This document shows, one piece after another, positions 1-9,695 of a stretch of DNA of 26,779 bases. The notes under the pieces were generated by a model. That model was not told the DNA's origin and did no database searches. It saw only the letters and a program-made list of their open reading frames with translations. The DNA is from a virus. Numbering within the stretch: the stretch's first letter is position 1; every line of letters starts with the position of its first letter. Made by a program: the position numbers and the translations under genes. The DNA lies in IMG/VR virus record IMGVR_UViG_3300020470_000176, positions 1 to 26,779 of that record. One strand, written 5' to 3'.

Positions 1-81
1 TATAGGGTAGAGTTAAAGGTAGAACTAACAGGTTCATCCGAATACTTTGATGATGATTATATATTTGAAGTAACTGACTAA
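1..81 (+). CDS. C-terminal end of a gene cut by the window edge
   Basis: An open frame from base 1 ends at the TAA at 79-81 and encodes the last 26 residues of a protein that starts outside the window. The visible piece is acidic and polar (ending FEVTD) and has no recognisable motif. Its stop codon overlaps the next ATG in the arrangement TAATG, which suggests translational coupling with the following virion-type gene. A structural role is inferred only from this position. Confidence 0.6.
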   Translation, partial: YRVELKVELTGSSEYFDDDYIFEVTD

Positions 82-1127
82 TGGCATTAGATAAAGAACT
101 AAGAGTTAAAGAACTAAACACAAGTGGTTCATCCGCAGTGAAGTCTATCGACCCGTATGGTAGACACAACTTCTTTGCAGAGCAAATGAAAGAAGTAAAT
201 GGGTCTATGGATGGTGAGATGTTTAGTAAACTAAAGAAGCCAAAATATGATGAGAAACAACTCTTATTAGCAATTGATGCAGATGTTGATGAACTAATTC
301 CAAAAGCACCCAAAGATTTACCTGATGTAGTTTTAAGAAGTGAGTATGATGCTTTACAAGAAGAATTAAATAAAGCTAATGCTAAAATAGAAGAACTAAA
401 TGATATTATAGCAGAACTTCGTTCAAAGGTATCAGATTTAGAATCACAAATAGCTGGATTAAAATCAGAATTAGATGCAGCATTACTTAGAGTAGCAGTA
501 GCTGAAAACTCAGCTGAAGCATCTGCTGATAAGTTTGCACAAACGGCTGTAGATTTACAACAAGCTATTCAGAAATCGGTAGCAGAAGCAATCGAAAGAG
601 TTTCATTAGAAGCGCAAGTAGAAGGTTTAGTAGCACAGAAAGAAGCACTAATCGCTCAGATAGGTTCATTGGAAGAACAATTTAAAGGTAAGAGTGCAGA
701 ATTAGCTCAAGGTGCTGGAACATCAACAGGAGATAGTTCATCAGGTTCATTCACAGCAAGGATTGCAAATGCTTCGCCGGGCGAAAATGATATGATTGTA
801 AAAGGTGCAAATGAGAAAAGGGGAGGACCTGATATTAAATGGGATGTGGGGCCTGATATTGTTGTGTTAAATACAACCGCAGAACCTCTAAATGTTAAAC
901 TTTCATCAAGTGATTCATTATTTACCGCAAATGATTCAGCAACGATTCCATCGGGTGATAGCGCAACATTAACAGTAAAAGTTAACAAAGGTAGGATGAA
1001 ACAATTAAAACCAAAAAGAAGTATATCAGCTTCAAAAGATAAACATTATAGTGGTAAAATAACAGTAACTGGTAATGGTGAGACATTTGAATTTGGTGCT
1101 AAACTAATAAAGAGAAGAAAGAAATAA
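81..1127 (+). CDS. Coiled-coil virion-type protein with C-terminal beta-sandwich-like domain
   Basis: The product has 348 residues. Residues about 84-210 form a long alanine/glutamate/leucine-rich heptad pattern typical of a coiled coil. A Ser/Gly/Thr-rich linker follows (about 211-225). The last 90 residues (about 255-345) alternate hydrophobic and Ser/Thr/Asp residues, as expected for an immunoglobulin-like beta fold, and end in a basic IKRRKK tail. No enzyme motif is visible. The ATG overlaps the upstream stop (TAATG), and the next gene starts three bases after this stop. With its large structural-type neighbours, it is most likely a fibre, whisker or baseplate-associated virion protein. 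I do not recognise a named family. Confidence 0.7.
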   Translation: MALDKELRVKELNTSGSSAVKSIDPYGRHNFFAEQMKEVNGSMDGEMFSKLKKPKYDEKQLLLAIDADVDELIPKAPKDLPDVVLRSEYDALQEELNKANAKIEELNDIIAELRSKVSDLESQIAGLKSELDAALLRVAVAENSAEASADKFAQTAVDLQQAIQKSVAEAIERVSLEAQVEGLVAQKEALIAQIGSLEEQFKGKSAELAQGAGTSTGDSSSGSFTARIANASPGENDMIVKGANEKRGGPDIKWDVGPDIVVLNTTAEPLNVKLSSSDSLFTANDSATIPSGDSATLTVKVNKGRMKQLKPKRSISASKDKHYSGKITVTGNGETFEFGAKLIKRRKK

Positions 1128-1130
1128 AAA

Positions 1131-3131
1131 ATGGCATTAAAGAATTATAAAGAAATATTACAAAAAGAAGCTCAAAGAGTAGATATCAAAGATAGAAAAA
1201 TCTTTGAAAGAGGTTCTTTGCCATCATTCTTTGGTAGAGGTGTAACTGATACTATTGAGTTTATTCTTTATGATAATGGTGATAATCAACTACCTCAAGG
1301 TGAAAGTGGTAAGTTAGTTAGATATGTAAATATTGCTGATGTAGAAAATATTAGAAAATATATCCTAATAGCAAGAGGTAAAACTTCTAATGCTACTACT
1401 GAATATTTTGTTGATATAGAAAGATTGATAAATGAAGCAGGATATAAAAACGGATTATTTAGAACTCAAATATCACTACTAAATAAAAGGGTTGGTAGTG
1501 AAGCAAATCAAAATAAGGTTTGGATACATGAAATATCACCATCAAGAACAGAAATAAGAGTTCTTCCAATCAAACCTGATACCCAAATAATGGAAGATGA
1601 TTTGAACGAAAGATATAATATATTTTTAAGAAACGGAGAATTTAGAGATGATGTTGTAAATCGGTTAGATGGATTTATAGATACTATAACTACAGAAAAG
1701 GTTTTAAAAAAACTAAACGCATTATTTGGAGCTGATTGGGTTAAAAATGTAAAAAGAGAATTTAAAATAGATGATTTTGAAAAATTTATAGACCAGTGTG
1801 TTGTAAAAGCAAAAGAAGCTATAGGGTATTATGTTAGTAATAGACAATATAAAATTGGTACTAAAGATTATGGAAAACCAATGATAGTAAATAAAAATCA
1901 AACAAGTTTTGATTTATCTACTTTAGTAAAAACATCTAATGAGATTATTTGTGATATAATCGCATTTTATTTACCAAAAAGAAATGTACAAGTTCAATCA
2001 GTACCATCTATAACTAAATTAGAATCAAGAGATAGAATAGATAGTATCCTACAATCATTTGGAACATCGAGAAAAATAGATACAAAAGTATCTGTTATGA
2101 AGAGGGTAGTAAAACCACTAAAGGTAACAAAAGCTAAAGTTGTTTCAGAAAAACCAGCTCCTTCAAAAGATGTAGTTATAAAAGGAGATACTAAAAGATA
2201 TTATTATTACCAAGTTACAAGTTTTCGAAAAAGAAGTCTTTTCAAAAGGAGAAAATCTTCTTTTGTAACAATTGAATATATCCAAATGGATGGTGATAAA
2301 GTTTCATTTACTTTACCAAATAAAAAATCTGTAAGAGTATGTGCTTTGGAGGGAAGTGTAAAAGCTATAAATGGTAGAGCTAGAATAATTAAAAAAGAAT
2401 TATGTGTAACAGATACACCTGTTCCAAAATTTATAACACCAAAAGTTCAAGATGATATTAAACCAAAAGATTTAACAAAAGACCAGCAAGATATTATTAA
2501 TAATTTACCTGATATAGATAAAATTAGAGAGAATATAAAGATTGAATTCCAACCACCTAAGTTTGATATGGAAAAAATGAGAAGAGAGATAAAGAAAAAA
2601 TTAACTTTACCTAAAATATCATTTCCAACATCTTTCTTAGTAGGAGCAGTTAATCCTGCTAATTTAGGTAAATTTACTGGATTTGTTCCAAAGGGGCCAG
2701 ATGCTAATATGTTTAACAGAACAGTCAATCAAAATTTAGCAGCTAGTTTTATGAGAAGTTTTAAACGAAAACCAAAACCAGTAATTAGAAGAAAACCTAT
2801 TCGTAAACCAACACCAATAGTACCAACAAGTCTTAGAACAATAAAACCTAATAATAATGTATTAAAAAATATAAGGAATAAATCATTGAACAATATATTT
2901 AGACCTAAAAGGAAAAGTGGTAGAGTTAGAACTGCTCCACCAAAAAGAAGATTCAATCAACCAATTCTTCCACAGCCAAGTAGAAAGGCAGGTAGAATTT
3001 CGTTTAGGAATATTAGAAAACCAAAATCTTCTTTAGGTAGTAGAACTACTAGAGCAGTTAGAAGTAGAGTAAGAAAAGGTACATTTCTTGGTAGAACAAG
3101 ATTAGCTAGGAGAAATAGAAATAGAGGATAA
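1131..3131 (+). CDS. Probable virion structural protein with a strongly basic disordered tail
   Basis: The product has 666 residues. The N-terminal 290 residues look globular and include the segment VWIHEISPSRTEIRVLP (about 130-146), which I recall from uncharacterised structural proteins of marine T4-like phages; that is memory, not a search result. The middle (about 350-430) looks beta-rich. From about residue 541 to the end the chain becomes Arg/Lys/Pro-rich with few acidic residues and is probably disordered. Its stop overlaps the start of the next gene (TAATG at 3129-3133), and that gene begins with an equally basic stretch. A baseplate or tail role is inferred from context. A nucleic-acid-binding or assembly role for the basic tail is possible but unproven. 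Confidence 0.7.
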   Translation: MALKNYKEILQKEAQRVDIKDRKIFERGSLPSFFGRGVTDTIEFILYDNGDNQLPQGESGKLVRYVNIADVENIRKYILIARGKTSNATTEYFVDIERLINEAGYKNGLFRTQISLLNKRVGSEANQNKVWIHEISPSRTEIRVLPIKPDTQIMEDDLNERYNIFLRNGEFRDDVVNRLDGFIDTITTEKVLKKLNALFGADWVKNVKREFKIDDFEKFIDQCVVKAKEAIGYYVSNRQYKIGTKDYGKPMIVNKNQTSFDLSTLVKTSNEIICDIIAFYLPKRNVQVQSVPSITKLESRDRIDSILQSFGTSRKIDTKVSVMKRVVKPLKVTKAKVVSEKPAPSKDVVIKGDTKRYYYYQVTSFRKRSLFKRRKSSFVTIEYIQMDGDKVSFTLPNKKSVRVCALEGSVKAINGRARIIKKELCVTDTPVPKFITPKVQDDIKPKDLTKDQQDIINNLPDIDKIRENIKIEFQPPKFDMEKMRREIKKKLTLPKISFPTSFLVGAVNPANLGKFTGFVPKGPDANMFNRTVNQNLAASFMRSFKRKPKPVIRRKPIRKPTPIVPTSLRTIKPNNNVLKNIRNKSLNNIFRPKRKSGRVRTAPPKRRFNQPILPQPSRKAGRISFRNIRKPKSSLGSRTTRAVRSRVRKGTFLGRTRLARRNRNRG

Positions 3132-6100
3132 TGAGATTTAGAAAGAGAAGAAATTTTAAAAAAGCACGACCATCTACTAGAAGAGGGCGTAATAGTGTAG
3201 GTAGAAAGAAACTGCCTAGTTCTTCACGAAATTTTTTATCTATAGTTAAGGCAAATGCTGGAGCACCAAGAATACCAGCTACAATACCTGTATCGGTTAA
3301 AAATACTATAGCATCTGCTATAGTAGCTGCAAGAGCACCAAAACCAATACCAACGCCAGCTCCACCTCGATTTACACCAAGACCAGCTCCTAAAAATCCT
3401 GTAGTAATAAGAAGGACTCCAGCGCCACCACCACGTAGAATCCCTCCAAGATTTACACCAAGACCAGCGCCAATCATTACTACACCGATTACAAGAAGTG
3501 CTTTACCATCTCCAGCTCCACCAAGAGCAGATAGAGGATTTCAAGATATAGCACCACCTATAATACAACCACCACCAAGAATTTCGGTTGGTGGTAGACC
3601 AAGAACTTTAGGTAATGCTCTTACTAATAACTTAGTTGTACCTGATAGAGTTCAACAAAGAATATTAGGTTCTCGTGGAGGAGGAGGACTAGATAGTGGT
3701 GGACTGAGTGGTCTTAGATTAAATAGAACTCAAGCTGGATTGCGTTTGCAAGGTGAAGGTTCAGGATTAAGAGGATTTTCAACTGATAGAGCTTTTGATG
3801 ATGCAATTAATGATGCTAATGTAAGAGCAAATCAAGTAATAAGAGAAAGTGGAGATAGAGATTTACTAAGAGGTGATGGAACTATGGCTCAATTACCAGC
3901 TAAACCTGCACCTTTTATCAAACCTAAACCACAAATAATAACACAACCAATAGTAGTATCACCGCCAGCTGGTAATGTTTCTGTTAATGTAACATCCAAC
4001 CCATCAGGCGCTGAGGTATTAGTTAATGGAACAAAGGTAAATTCACCAAACACACCATCACAATTATTTTTTACTCTTAAAGAATTACTTTCTAAAAAAG
4101 AAATTAGAGTTAGAAGAACTGGATATAAACCTAAACTTTATTATACTATTCAATCAAAAATTGAAGAAGAGGTTAAAATAAAACAAGTACCAACAGATGA
4201 TTTCGGTATTGGATTCGATACATCCTCTATAGATAGATTTAGATTAGGTGGTAGAGATAGATTTGGTGGAGGGCCATCTGTAATGGGTGGAGGGATAAGT
4301 GGATTCACAGGCCAACCAATACCTCTTGATAGAAATAACTTCAATAGAAGAATTTTCAGAAAGGTTGAAGAAAGAATACAAGTATTTAAAGTTGATGTTA
4401 AATACTATGAAAATGGAAAACAAAAAAACTTTGTTTCTGATTCTGTATCAAAAGTATTCCCATTACATTTTGATTTAGTTAAAAATAGTAAAGTAGACCC
4501 AGACCCAATAGATATTGATATTAAGGTACCTGATGATACACCACCACCACCAAAAGCAGTTCCTGAATTATTAGTTGTAGGAACAAGCGATAATGCAGTT
4601 GGTAAGTATGCGGCTACAATAACTTCTAAAACTGCTCCTGTTCAAAGAATTGGTTTAGATACTTTTAAATCCAAAGAATCTTTCGAAGTTACGATTAGAG
4701 CAAAACAACCTCAGGCGTATCAAATAAAAAAATTCTTTGTTTTAAAAAACAAAATAGAAGATGATGTAGATAGTAGATTCGAAGAAGTACCAGCGCAAGA
4801 AATTACATTAGAGGTAAACGGACCAATGAGTTGTGCTATAGAGTTTGTTAAAAATGTACCTATTTTAGTACCTTCTACAAGATTAAGTGGTACATCTTTT
4901 AAATACAACTTAGCATCACCGATACAAATACCTTTAGGATTTGATTCTACCAATTCAGATAAAACAACATTTAAATTAGATAGAACAACACTTACAGAAA
5001 CAGGTGATTCGGGTATATTCACAATAAGTAACAAAATGTTTAACAAAGGTGTTGGTCAATATACTGGATATGTTGTTCCAAGTAATAACGAATATGGAGA
5101 TGGAACACCAGTAAGATTTTCTATAAATGTTGTAAATGAAGTTAGAGTTTCAACTCCTGATATTATAAACATATCATATCCACAATTATTAAAAGGAGCT
5201 GACTTTGCAGGATATAATGTACCATTCTCTGTTCAGTATCAATCAGTAAACACAAACTTTGTAAACATTTATTTAGGTAATAAAAATATTCCATATGGTA
5301 AATTCTCACCAAATCAAAGTGTAGAATTTAATGTAGAGAGTATTATTAAAAAATTAGATGGTAAATATAAAGAAGATGGTGATAGTATCATATTTACAAT
5401 ATTATTACAACCACATAATACATCAACTAAAAAAGAAGTAATTGGTAAGTTAGAAGCTATTGATATAGAATTTGTAAAATCTGATTTAGAATTACCAAGA
5501 GATACTACTATAGAGCAATTATGTGATGGATTTGATTTCGATACAACTTTATTTGATGATGATACATCTAAATACTTAACACACTTAGCACATTTTGGAG
5601 CAGGTGATAATAAACTAATTACAACTTGGGATACTGATGACCAAACATTCGCAGAATATGATACGAATAACTTATTACAATTACCAGACCCAAATAATAA
5701 AACAGGTGGATTTGATGCATTAGTTCTAAAAATGTATGAACCTCTTCCAAAAGAAGTTCAGCCAAACCAAGAACTATGGATTTCTAAAATAGTAACTAGG
5801 CCTGTAATTGAAGAAGTTTCAATTATAGATGATTCAGAAGAATTTTGTGTAACAATTAAAGGACCTAACTTTATGGTTAATGATTGTGGTGCACCTGCTG
5901 ATACTGGATTTGAAATCATAGATGGATTGGTAGCTAGTGGTTCTGAATCATCAGCTAAACTTATTGATACATTCGTATCATCATCTGGTGTTGATACAAA
6001 AAAATTAAATATAGAATATGTTTCTTCATCTTATGATTTTATAGAAACAGAAAAAGGTTACTCTGTTGATGGAACTGTAAGTGAAGCATATAGATTCGAT

Positions 6101-8992
6101 AACTTTGTACACTTTGGTTCAGCAGAAGAAAGAGCAAGAAACTATTTTTACAAATTATCTCTTTTAGAAACTTACAAAAATGGTATAGCTACAATAGAAA
6201 GTGGTAGTGGTTCATCAACTGGTTCTTTATCTTTACTCAGAGAAAAAGAATCATTACAAAAGAAAATAAACGATGTAAAAGCTAACTTTGATGGATTTGA
6301 ACATTTCTTAACAGATTCGACATCATCATTAGCATTTCCAAAAGAATCAGATGGAGTATCCCTTCAATCAACTGGTAGTAGTGATTCAATAGCTTGGTAC
6401 AATACTCTCTTAGTATCTTCCTCAGCATATGATAAAGATAATGTAGATTATTTACCAAACAATATTCCTAATTACATTAAGAATGATGATGAACAAACTG
6501 ATTTTATAATGTTCTTAGATATGATTGGACATCATTTTGATATTCTTTGGACTTACATTACAGCGTTAAAGAAAAATATTAAGGTAGAAGAAAAACAAAG
6601 AGTTGGTATTAGTGATGATATGTTAAAACATATTCTTAAAAACTATAGTTGGATTCCACACTCTTCACAATCAACAAAAAGATTATGGGAATACGCTTTA
6701 GGATATAGAGATTCAAAACAAACATCAAAGTTAATTAAAAGTGGTAAAGAGTATGAAAATACAATTTGGAGAAGAATCTTAAATAACTTACCATATCTAC
6801 TAAAGAATAAAGGTACTCGTAGAGGATTAAGCGCAGTTCTTTCTACATATGGTATTCCATCATCACTCCTTACTATTATGGAGTTCGGTGGACCAAGACA
6901 ACAGGATTCACAAACAACTACATTTACATTTGATGATAGAACATCAGCAGTAGTATTACCAAATGCAACTGATGATGCATCTATATTAGTAGATTGGAAA
7001 TTAGAAAATGGTGTATCATCATCACACGCTATTGAAGCTAGATTTAAAACAAGTCAACAACATACACAATCACTTATTAGTAACGAACCATATTGGAATA
7101 TTACATTAGAACATCAGCATGGAGTTACTGGTAGATTAAACTTTTCATCATCATTTGGAGAGGTAATTACAGAATCAGGTTCATTATTTAACAATGAGTT
7201 TACACAACTTGTAGTAAATGTGAACCACCATTCGGCATCTGAAAATGGAACTTCTGAATCTATAGAATTAGTTGCTATGCAAGATTTCCAAAGTAGAATT
7301 AGAATGGGTATAAGTTCATCAACTGATTTTACTTCATCAATCAATACATTCTATAGTGGTTCTCAAATAGAATTTGGTACAGGATTTACTGGTTCTTTTG
7401 ATGAGATAAGAATATGGAGTTCATCACTTTCATCATCAGTAATTCAAGACCATACACTATTTCCTGAAAAGGTTAGTGGTAACCACATTTCATCTTCTAC
7501 TGAAGATTTAATGCTACGATTAGATTTTGAAAAACCTAAAAACTTAAATACAAATACTGTTATACCAAATGTTGCACCTGATACAGGTTCAAATGGAACT
7601 ATAAGATACGCTAGTTCTGCAACCGCTAGTAACTTTGATGATAACTCTACATATCCATATCACTACGAAGTGTATGATAGACAAGTAACAGCAAAAGTTC
7701 CTTCTATGGGATTCGGACCAGCTGATAAGTTTAGATTTGAATCAGCATCATTAGTACAAAATCTATCTTATAGACAAAGAGCTACAAAGAAAGCATTTGA
7801 TAGTGCACCATTAGATTCAAATCAATTAGGTATATTCTTATCACCAAACAAAGAATTAAATATGGATATTATAAAATCATTACCTGATTTTGTAATTGAT
7901 GATTATATTGGAGACCCATCACATCAATATTTAGATGATTATCCTGATTTAGAGGGATTAAGAGAATATGTGTTTGGTAGATATAACTTAAACATATACG
8001 AATATATTAATATTATAAAATATATTGATAAATCATTGTTTGAAACAATTAGACAAATGATACCTGCTAGGGTTAAAGTAATGGATGGATTACTGATTGA
8101 ACCTCACTTCTTAGAAAGAAATAAAGAAGAAAGAAAAAAACCACAAGCAGAGTTAATGGAATCTAAAGAGGGTGTACAAGATATTTCTAAAAACTCTATA
8201 GTTGATATTACATCATCTGTTGAAATGGAACAAGCAGATTTAGATTTAGAAAACTTAATTGAATTTGAACCATCTATACCACAACATGAAACTTTAATAA
8301 GTGAAAGTTCACAACCTAGTCTGTTGATTAACTATAATGATGTTAACGCAATAATAACAGATACAGAGGTAACAGAAGTATCAGCTAGTAGATTAGATTA
8401 CAATGTAATATTAGATGCTGAATCAAGTCAATCAAAACTATTAGAAGTTGATGTATTAAATAGTGAAATTATTGGATTAGACCCAGATGGATTAGCAAAA
8501 AATGGATTCGGATTAGGACCAGCAAAAAATGGTTTTATTCTTAGAACTACAAGAGATAAGTTTAATAATTACAAAAAAGAAAAACTTAGAGTTTGGGTTG
8601 TTAAAAAAGAAAAGAAATTTAAACAAAAAGTACAATTAAATCCGTTGGATAGTTCATTAGGTACAATTGTATCGGAATCAGCGGTAAGAACAAAAACAAT
8701 AATATCATTCACTTCACCATCTGGTTCATTAGCAAATTCAGTTGGTACTGTTGACCCAGACGGAACTATAGTACAAGTAACTGCATTAAATGGTTACTTA
8801 CCAACCCACCATAGAAATACATCCGATTTGACAACAGGAATGGAAAATTTATATTTTAAGGGTTGTAAACAAACACAAGCTACAACATTAGATGGAACTC
8901 CTCCAGTAGAGGTATTTACTACTAATCCTAACACTCTAAAAGTATCAGATAGTGGTAGAGGAAGTGGTGAACCGATATTAGAGATAGAATAA
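3131..8992 (+). CDS. Giant mosaic virion protein (PEGA-like, P2 gpI-like and LamG-like segments)
   Basis: The product has 1953 residues. The first 40 residues are very basic. Residues about 60-150 are Pro/Arg/Ala-rich with two copies of PPRFTPRPAP (78-87 and 105-114). Residues about 281-350 resemble a PEGA domain (VTSNPSGAEVLVNG). Beta-rich segments follow. Residues about 1120-1250 resemble P2 gpI-type tail proteins, including NNLPYLLKNKGTRRG at 1218-1232 and then a YGIP motif. Residues about 1260-1465 resemble a concanavalin/LamG-type lectin domain (SFDEIRIW). The segment MIPARVKVMDGLLIEPHFLER begins at about 1643. A baseplate or tail-tip protein that also binds glycans is the best reading. 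P2 gpI is normally only about 180 residues, so this would be a large elaboration. There is no frameshift across the 5.9 kb. Confidence 0.75.
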   Translation: MRFRKRRNFKKARPSTRRGRNSVGRKKLPSSSRNFLSIVKANAGAPRIPATIPVSVKNTIASAIVAARAPKPIPTPAPPRFTPRPAPKNPVVIRRTPAPPPRRIPPRFTPRPAPIITTPITRSALPSPAPPRADRGFQDIAPPIIQPPPRISVGGRPRTLGNALTNNLVVPDRVQQRILGSRGGGGLDSGGLSGLRLNRTQAGLRLQGEGSGLRGFSTDRAFDDAINDANVRANQVIRESGDRDLLRGDGTMAQLPAKPAPFIKPKPQIITQPIVVSPPAGNVSVNVTSNPSGAEVLVNGTKVNSPNTPSQLFFTLKELLSKKEIRVRRTGYKPKLYYTIQSKIEEEVKIKQVPTDDFGIGFDTSSIDRFRLGGRDRFGGGPSVMGGGISGFTGQPIPLDRNNFNRRIFRKVEERIQVFKVDVKYYENGKQKNFVSDSVSKVFPLHFDLVKNSKVDPDPIDIDIKVPDDTPPPPKAVPELLVVGTSDNAVGKYAATITSKTAPVQRIGLDTFKSKESFEVTIRAKQPQAYQIKKFFVLKNKIEDDVDSRFEEVPAQEITLEVNGPMSCAIEFVKNVPILVPSTRLSGTSFKYNLASPIQIPLGFDSTNSDKTTFKLDRTTLTETGDSGIFTISNKMFNKGVGQYTGYVVPSNNEYGDGTPVRFSINVVNEVRVSTPDIINISYPQLLKGADFAGYNVPFSVQYQSVNTNFVNIYLGNKNIPYGKFSPNQSVEFNVESIIKKLDGKYKEDGDSIIFTILLQPHNTSTKKEVIGKLEAIDIEFVKSDLELPRDTTIEQLCDGFDFDTTLFDDDTSKYLTHLAHFGAGDNKLITTWDTDDQTFAEYDTNNLLQLPDPNNKTGGFDALVLKMYEPLPKEVQPNQELWISKIVTRPVIEEVSIIDDSEEFCVTIKGPNFMVNDCGAPADTGFEIIDGLVASGSESSAKLIDTFVSSSGVDTKKLNIEYVSSSYDFIETEKGYSVDGTVSEAYRFDNFVHFGSAEERARNYFYKLSLLETYKNGIATIESGSGSSTGSLSLLREKESLQKKINDVKANFDGFEHFLTDSTSSLAFPKESDGVSLQSTGSSDSIAWYNTLLVSSSAYDKDNVDYLPNNIPNYIKNDDEQTDFIMFLDMIGHHFDILWTYITALKKNIKVEEKQRVGISDDMLKHILKNYSWIPHSSQSTKRLWEYALGYRDSKQTSKLIKSGKEYENTIWRRILNNLPYLLKNKGTRRGLSAVLSTYGIPSSLLTIMEFGGPRQQDSQTTTFTFDDRTSAVVLPNATDDASILVDWKLENGVSSSHAIEARFKTSQQHTQSLISNEPYWNITLEHQHGVTGRLNFSSSFGEVITESGSLFNNEFTQLVVNVNHHSASENGTSESIELVAMQDFQSRIRMGISSSTDFTSSINTFYSGSQIEFGTGFTGSFDEIRIWSSSLSSSVIQDHTLFPEKVSGNHISSSTEDLMLRLDFEKPKNLNTNTVIPNVAPDTGSNGTIRYASSATASNFDDNSTYPYHYEVYDRQVTAKVPSMGFGPADKFRFESASLVQNLSYRQRATKKAFDSAPLDSNQLGIFLSPNKELNMDIIKSLPDFVIDDYIGDPSHQYLDDYPDLEGLREYVFGRYNLNIYEYINIIKYIDKSLFETIRQMIPARVKVMDGLLIEPHFLERNKEERKKPQAELMESKEGVQDISKNSIVDITSSVEMEQADLDLENLIEFEPSIPQHETLISESSQPSLLINYNDVNAIITDTEVTEVSASRLDYNVILDAESSQSKLLEVDVLNSEIIGLDPDGLAKNGFGLGPAKNGFILRTTRDKFNNYKKEKLRVWVVKKEKKFKQKVQLNPLDSSLGTIVSESAVRTKTIISFTSPSGSLANSVGTVDPDGTIVQVTALNGYLPTHHRNTSDLTTGMENLYFKGCKQTQATTLDGTPPVEVFTTNPNTLKVSDSGRGSGEPILEIE
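3362..3472 (+). repeat. Two copies of a PPRFTPRPAP-coding repeat
   Basis: Bases 3362-3391 and 3443-3472 encode the same ten residues (PPRFTPRPAP) with different synonymous codons. They lie in the Pro/Arg-rich N-terminal region of the 1953-residue protein. The amino acids are kept while the codons differ, which points to selection on the peptide or an old duplication rather than a recent copying event. Confidence 0.85.
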
Positions 8993-9015
8993 TTTATTTA
9001 TTTTTTAGAAAAGTT

Positions 9016-9026
9016 ATATTTATATA
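9016..9026 (+). promoter_or_regulatory. Promoter-like motif ATATTTATATA upstream of the 208-residue gene
   Basis: The sequence ATATTTATATA lies in the 61-base gap after the giant structural gene and ends 27 bases before the ATG at 9054. The same 11-mer recurs at 11016 and 12315, and a 10-of-11 match occurs at 23465, each in an intergenic gap. It is near-palindromic, so orientation is uncertain. T4 late promoters use TATAAATA, and the reverse complement of this motif contains exactly that string. A promoter role is inferred. Confidence 0.5.
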
Positions 9027-9053
9027 TTGTAAACATATAGGGAATAAACAATT

Positions 9054-9680
9054 ATGGCATATTTAGATAACACAGAAATTACAGTCGATGCTATCCTCAC
9101 CAAAAAGGGTAGAGAGAAGCTCGCAACGGGTGAAGGTCTTAATATTACGAGATTTGCTTTAGGTGATGATGAGATAGATTATGGTTTATACGAACCAGCT
9201 CATCCTAAAGGTTCTGCATTTTATGATGCAGCTATTAAAGCAATTCCAATATTAGAAGCATCACCAGATGAAACACAAACATTAAGATATAAATTGGTAA
9301 CTTTACCAAAAGGAACAACTAAAATTCCAAAAGTAGAATTTGGTGTACCTTCTATCTCTGTTAATCAGGATAGTGGTGAAGTATCATTAAGTCCAACTAC
9401 ATCTCCATCAGGAAATACAACTGCAGGATATACAGTTGTTTTAGCGAATAAGAACGCTGGTACTGTTGTAGGTAGTGGATTATCAGTTTCAGCAGGTTCG
9501 GTACCTGTATTCTTAGGCGATGAGGTAACAACTACAGCAGCCGTAGAAGCAGGGTTAAAGTTTACATTTATTCCTAATCCGAATATAACTGAAACAATAA
9601 AAACAACAATAACGGTATATGGTAACGAAACAGGTGGTTCACAAACTATTCCTGTAACAATAACATATGTAACAACTTAA
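9054..9680 (+). CDS. Probable small virion protein with LTKKGREKL N-terminus
   Basis: The product has 208 residues. The N-terminus has a compact conserved-looking block at residues 15-45 (LTKKGREKLATGEG, then ITRFALGDDEIDYGL), which I recall as typical of an uncharacterised structural family in aquatic T4-like phages. Residues about 100-208 are Thr/Ser/Val/Gly-rich with alternating hydrophobics, suggesting a beta-sandwich domain. There is no signal peptide and no enzyme motif. It lies between large virion genes, has a promoter-like motif upstream and is followed 15 bases later by the next gene. A tail or baseplate accessory role is likely; the precise role is unknown. Confidence 0.7.
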   Translation: MAYLDNTEITVDAILTKKGREKLATGEGLNITRFALGDDEIDYGLYEPAHPKGSAFYDAAIKAIPILEASPDETQTLRYKLVTLPKGTTKIPKVEFGVPSISVNQDSGEVSLSPTTSPSGNTTAGYTVVLANKNAGTVVGSGLSVSAGSVPVFLGDEVTTTAAVEAGLKFTFIPNPNITETIKTTITVYGNETGGSQTIPVTITYVTT

Positions 9681-9695
9681 AGAGGGTAATTAATT

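Noticed and set aside
8993-9015. T-rich stretch after the giant structural gene as a terminator
   Set aside because: There are T runs but no stem-forming sequence before them, so an intrinsic terminator is not supported.
9014-9027. T4-type TATAAATA late promoter on the minus strand
   Set aside because: The string is present only because the motif is near-symmetric. No minus-strand gene follows, so I kept it as a plus-strand candidate with uncertain orientation.
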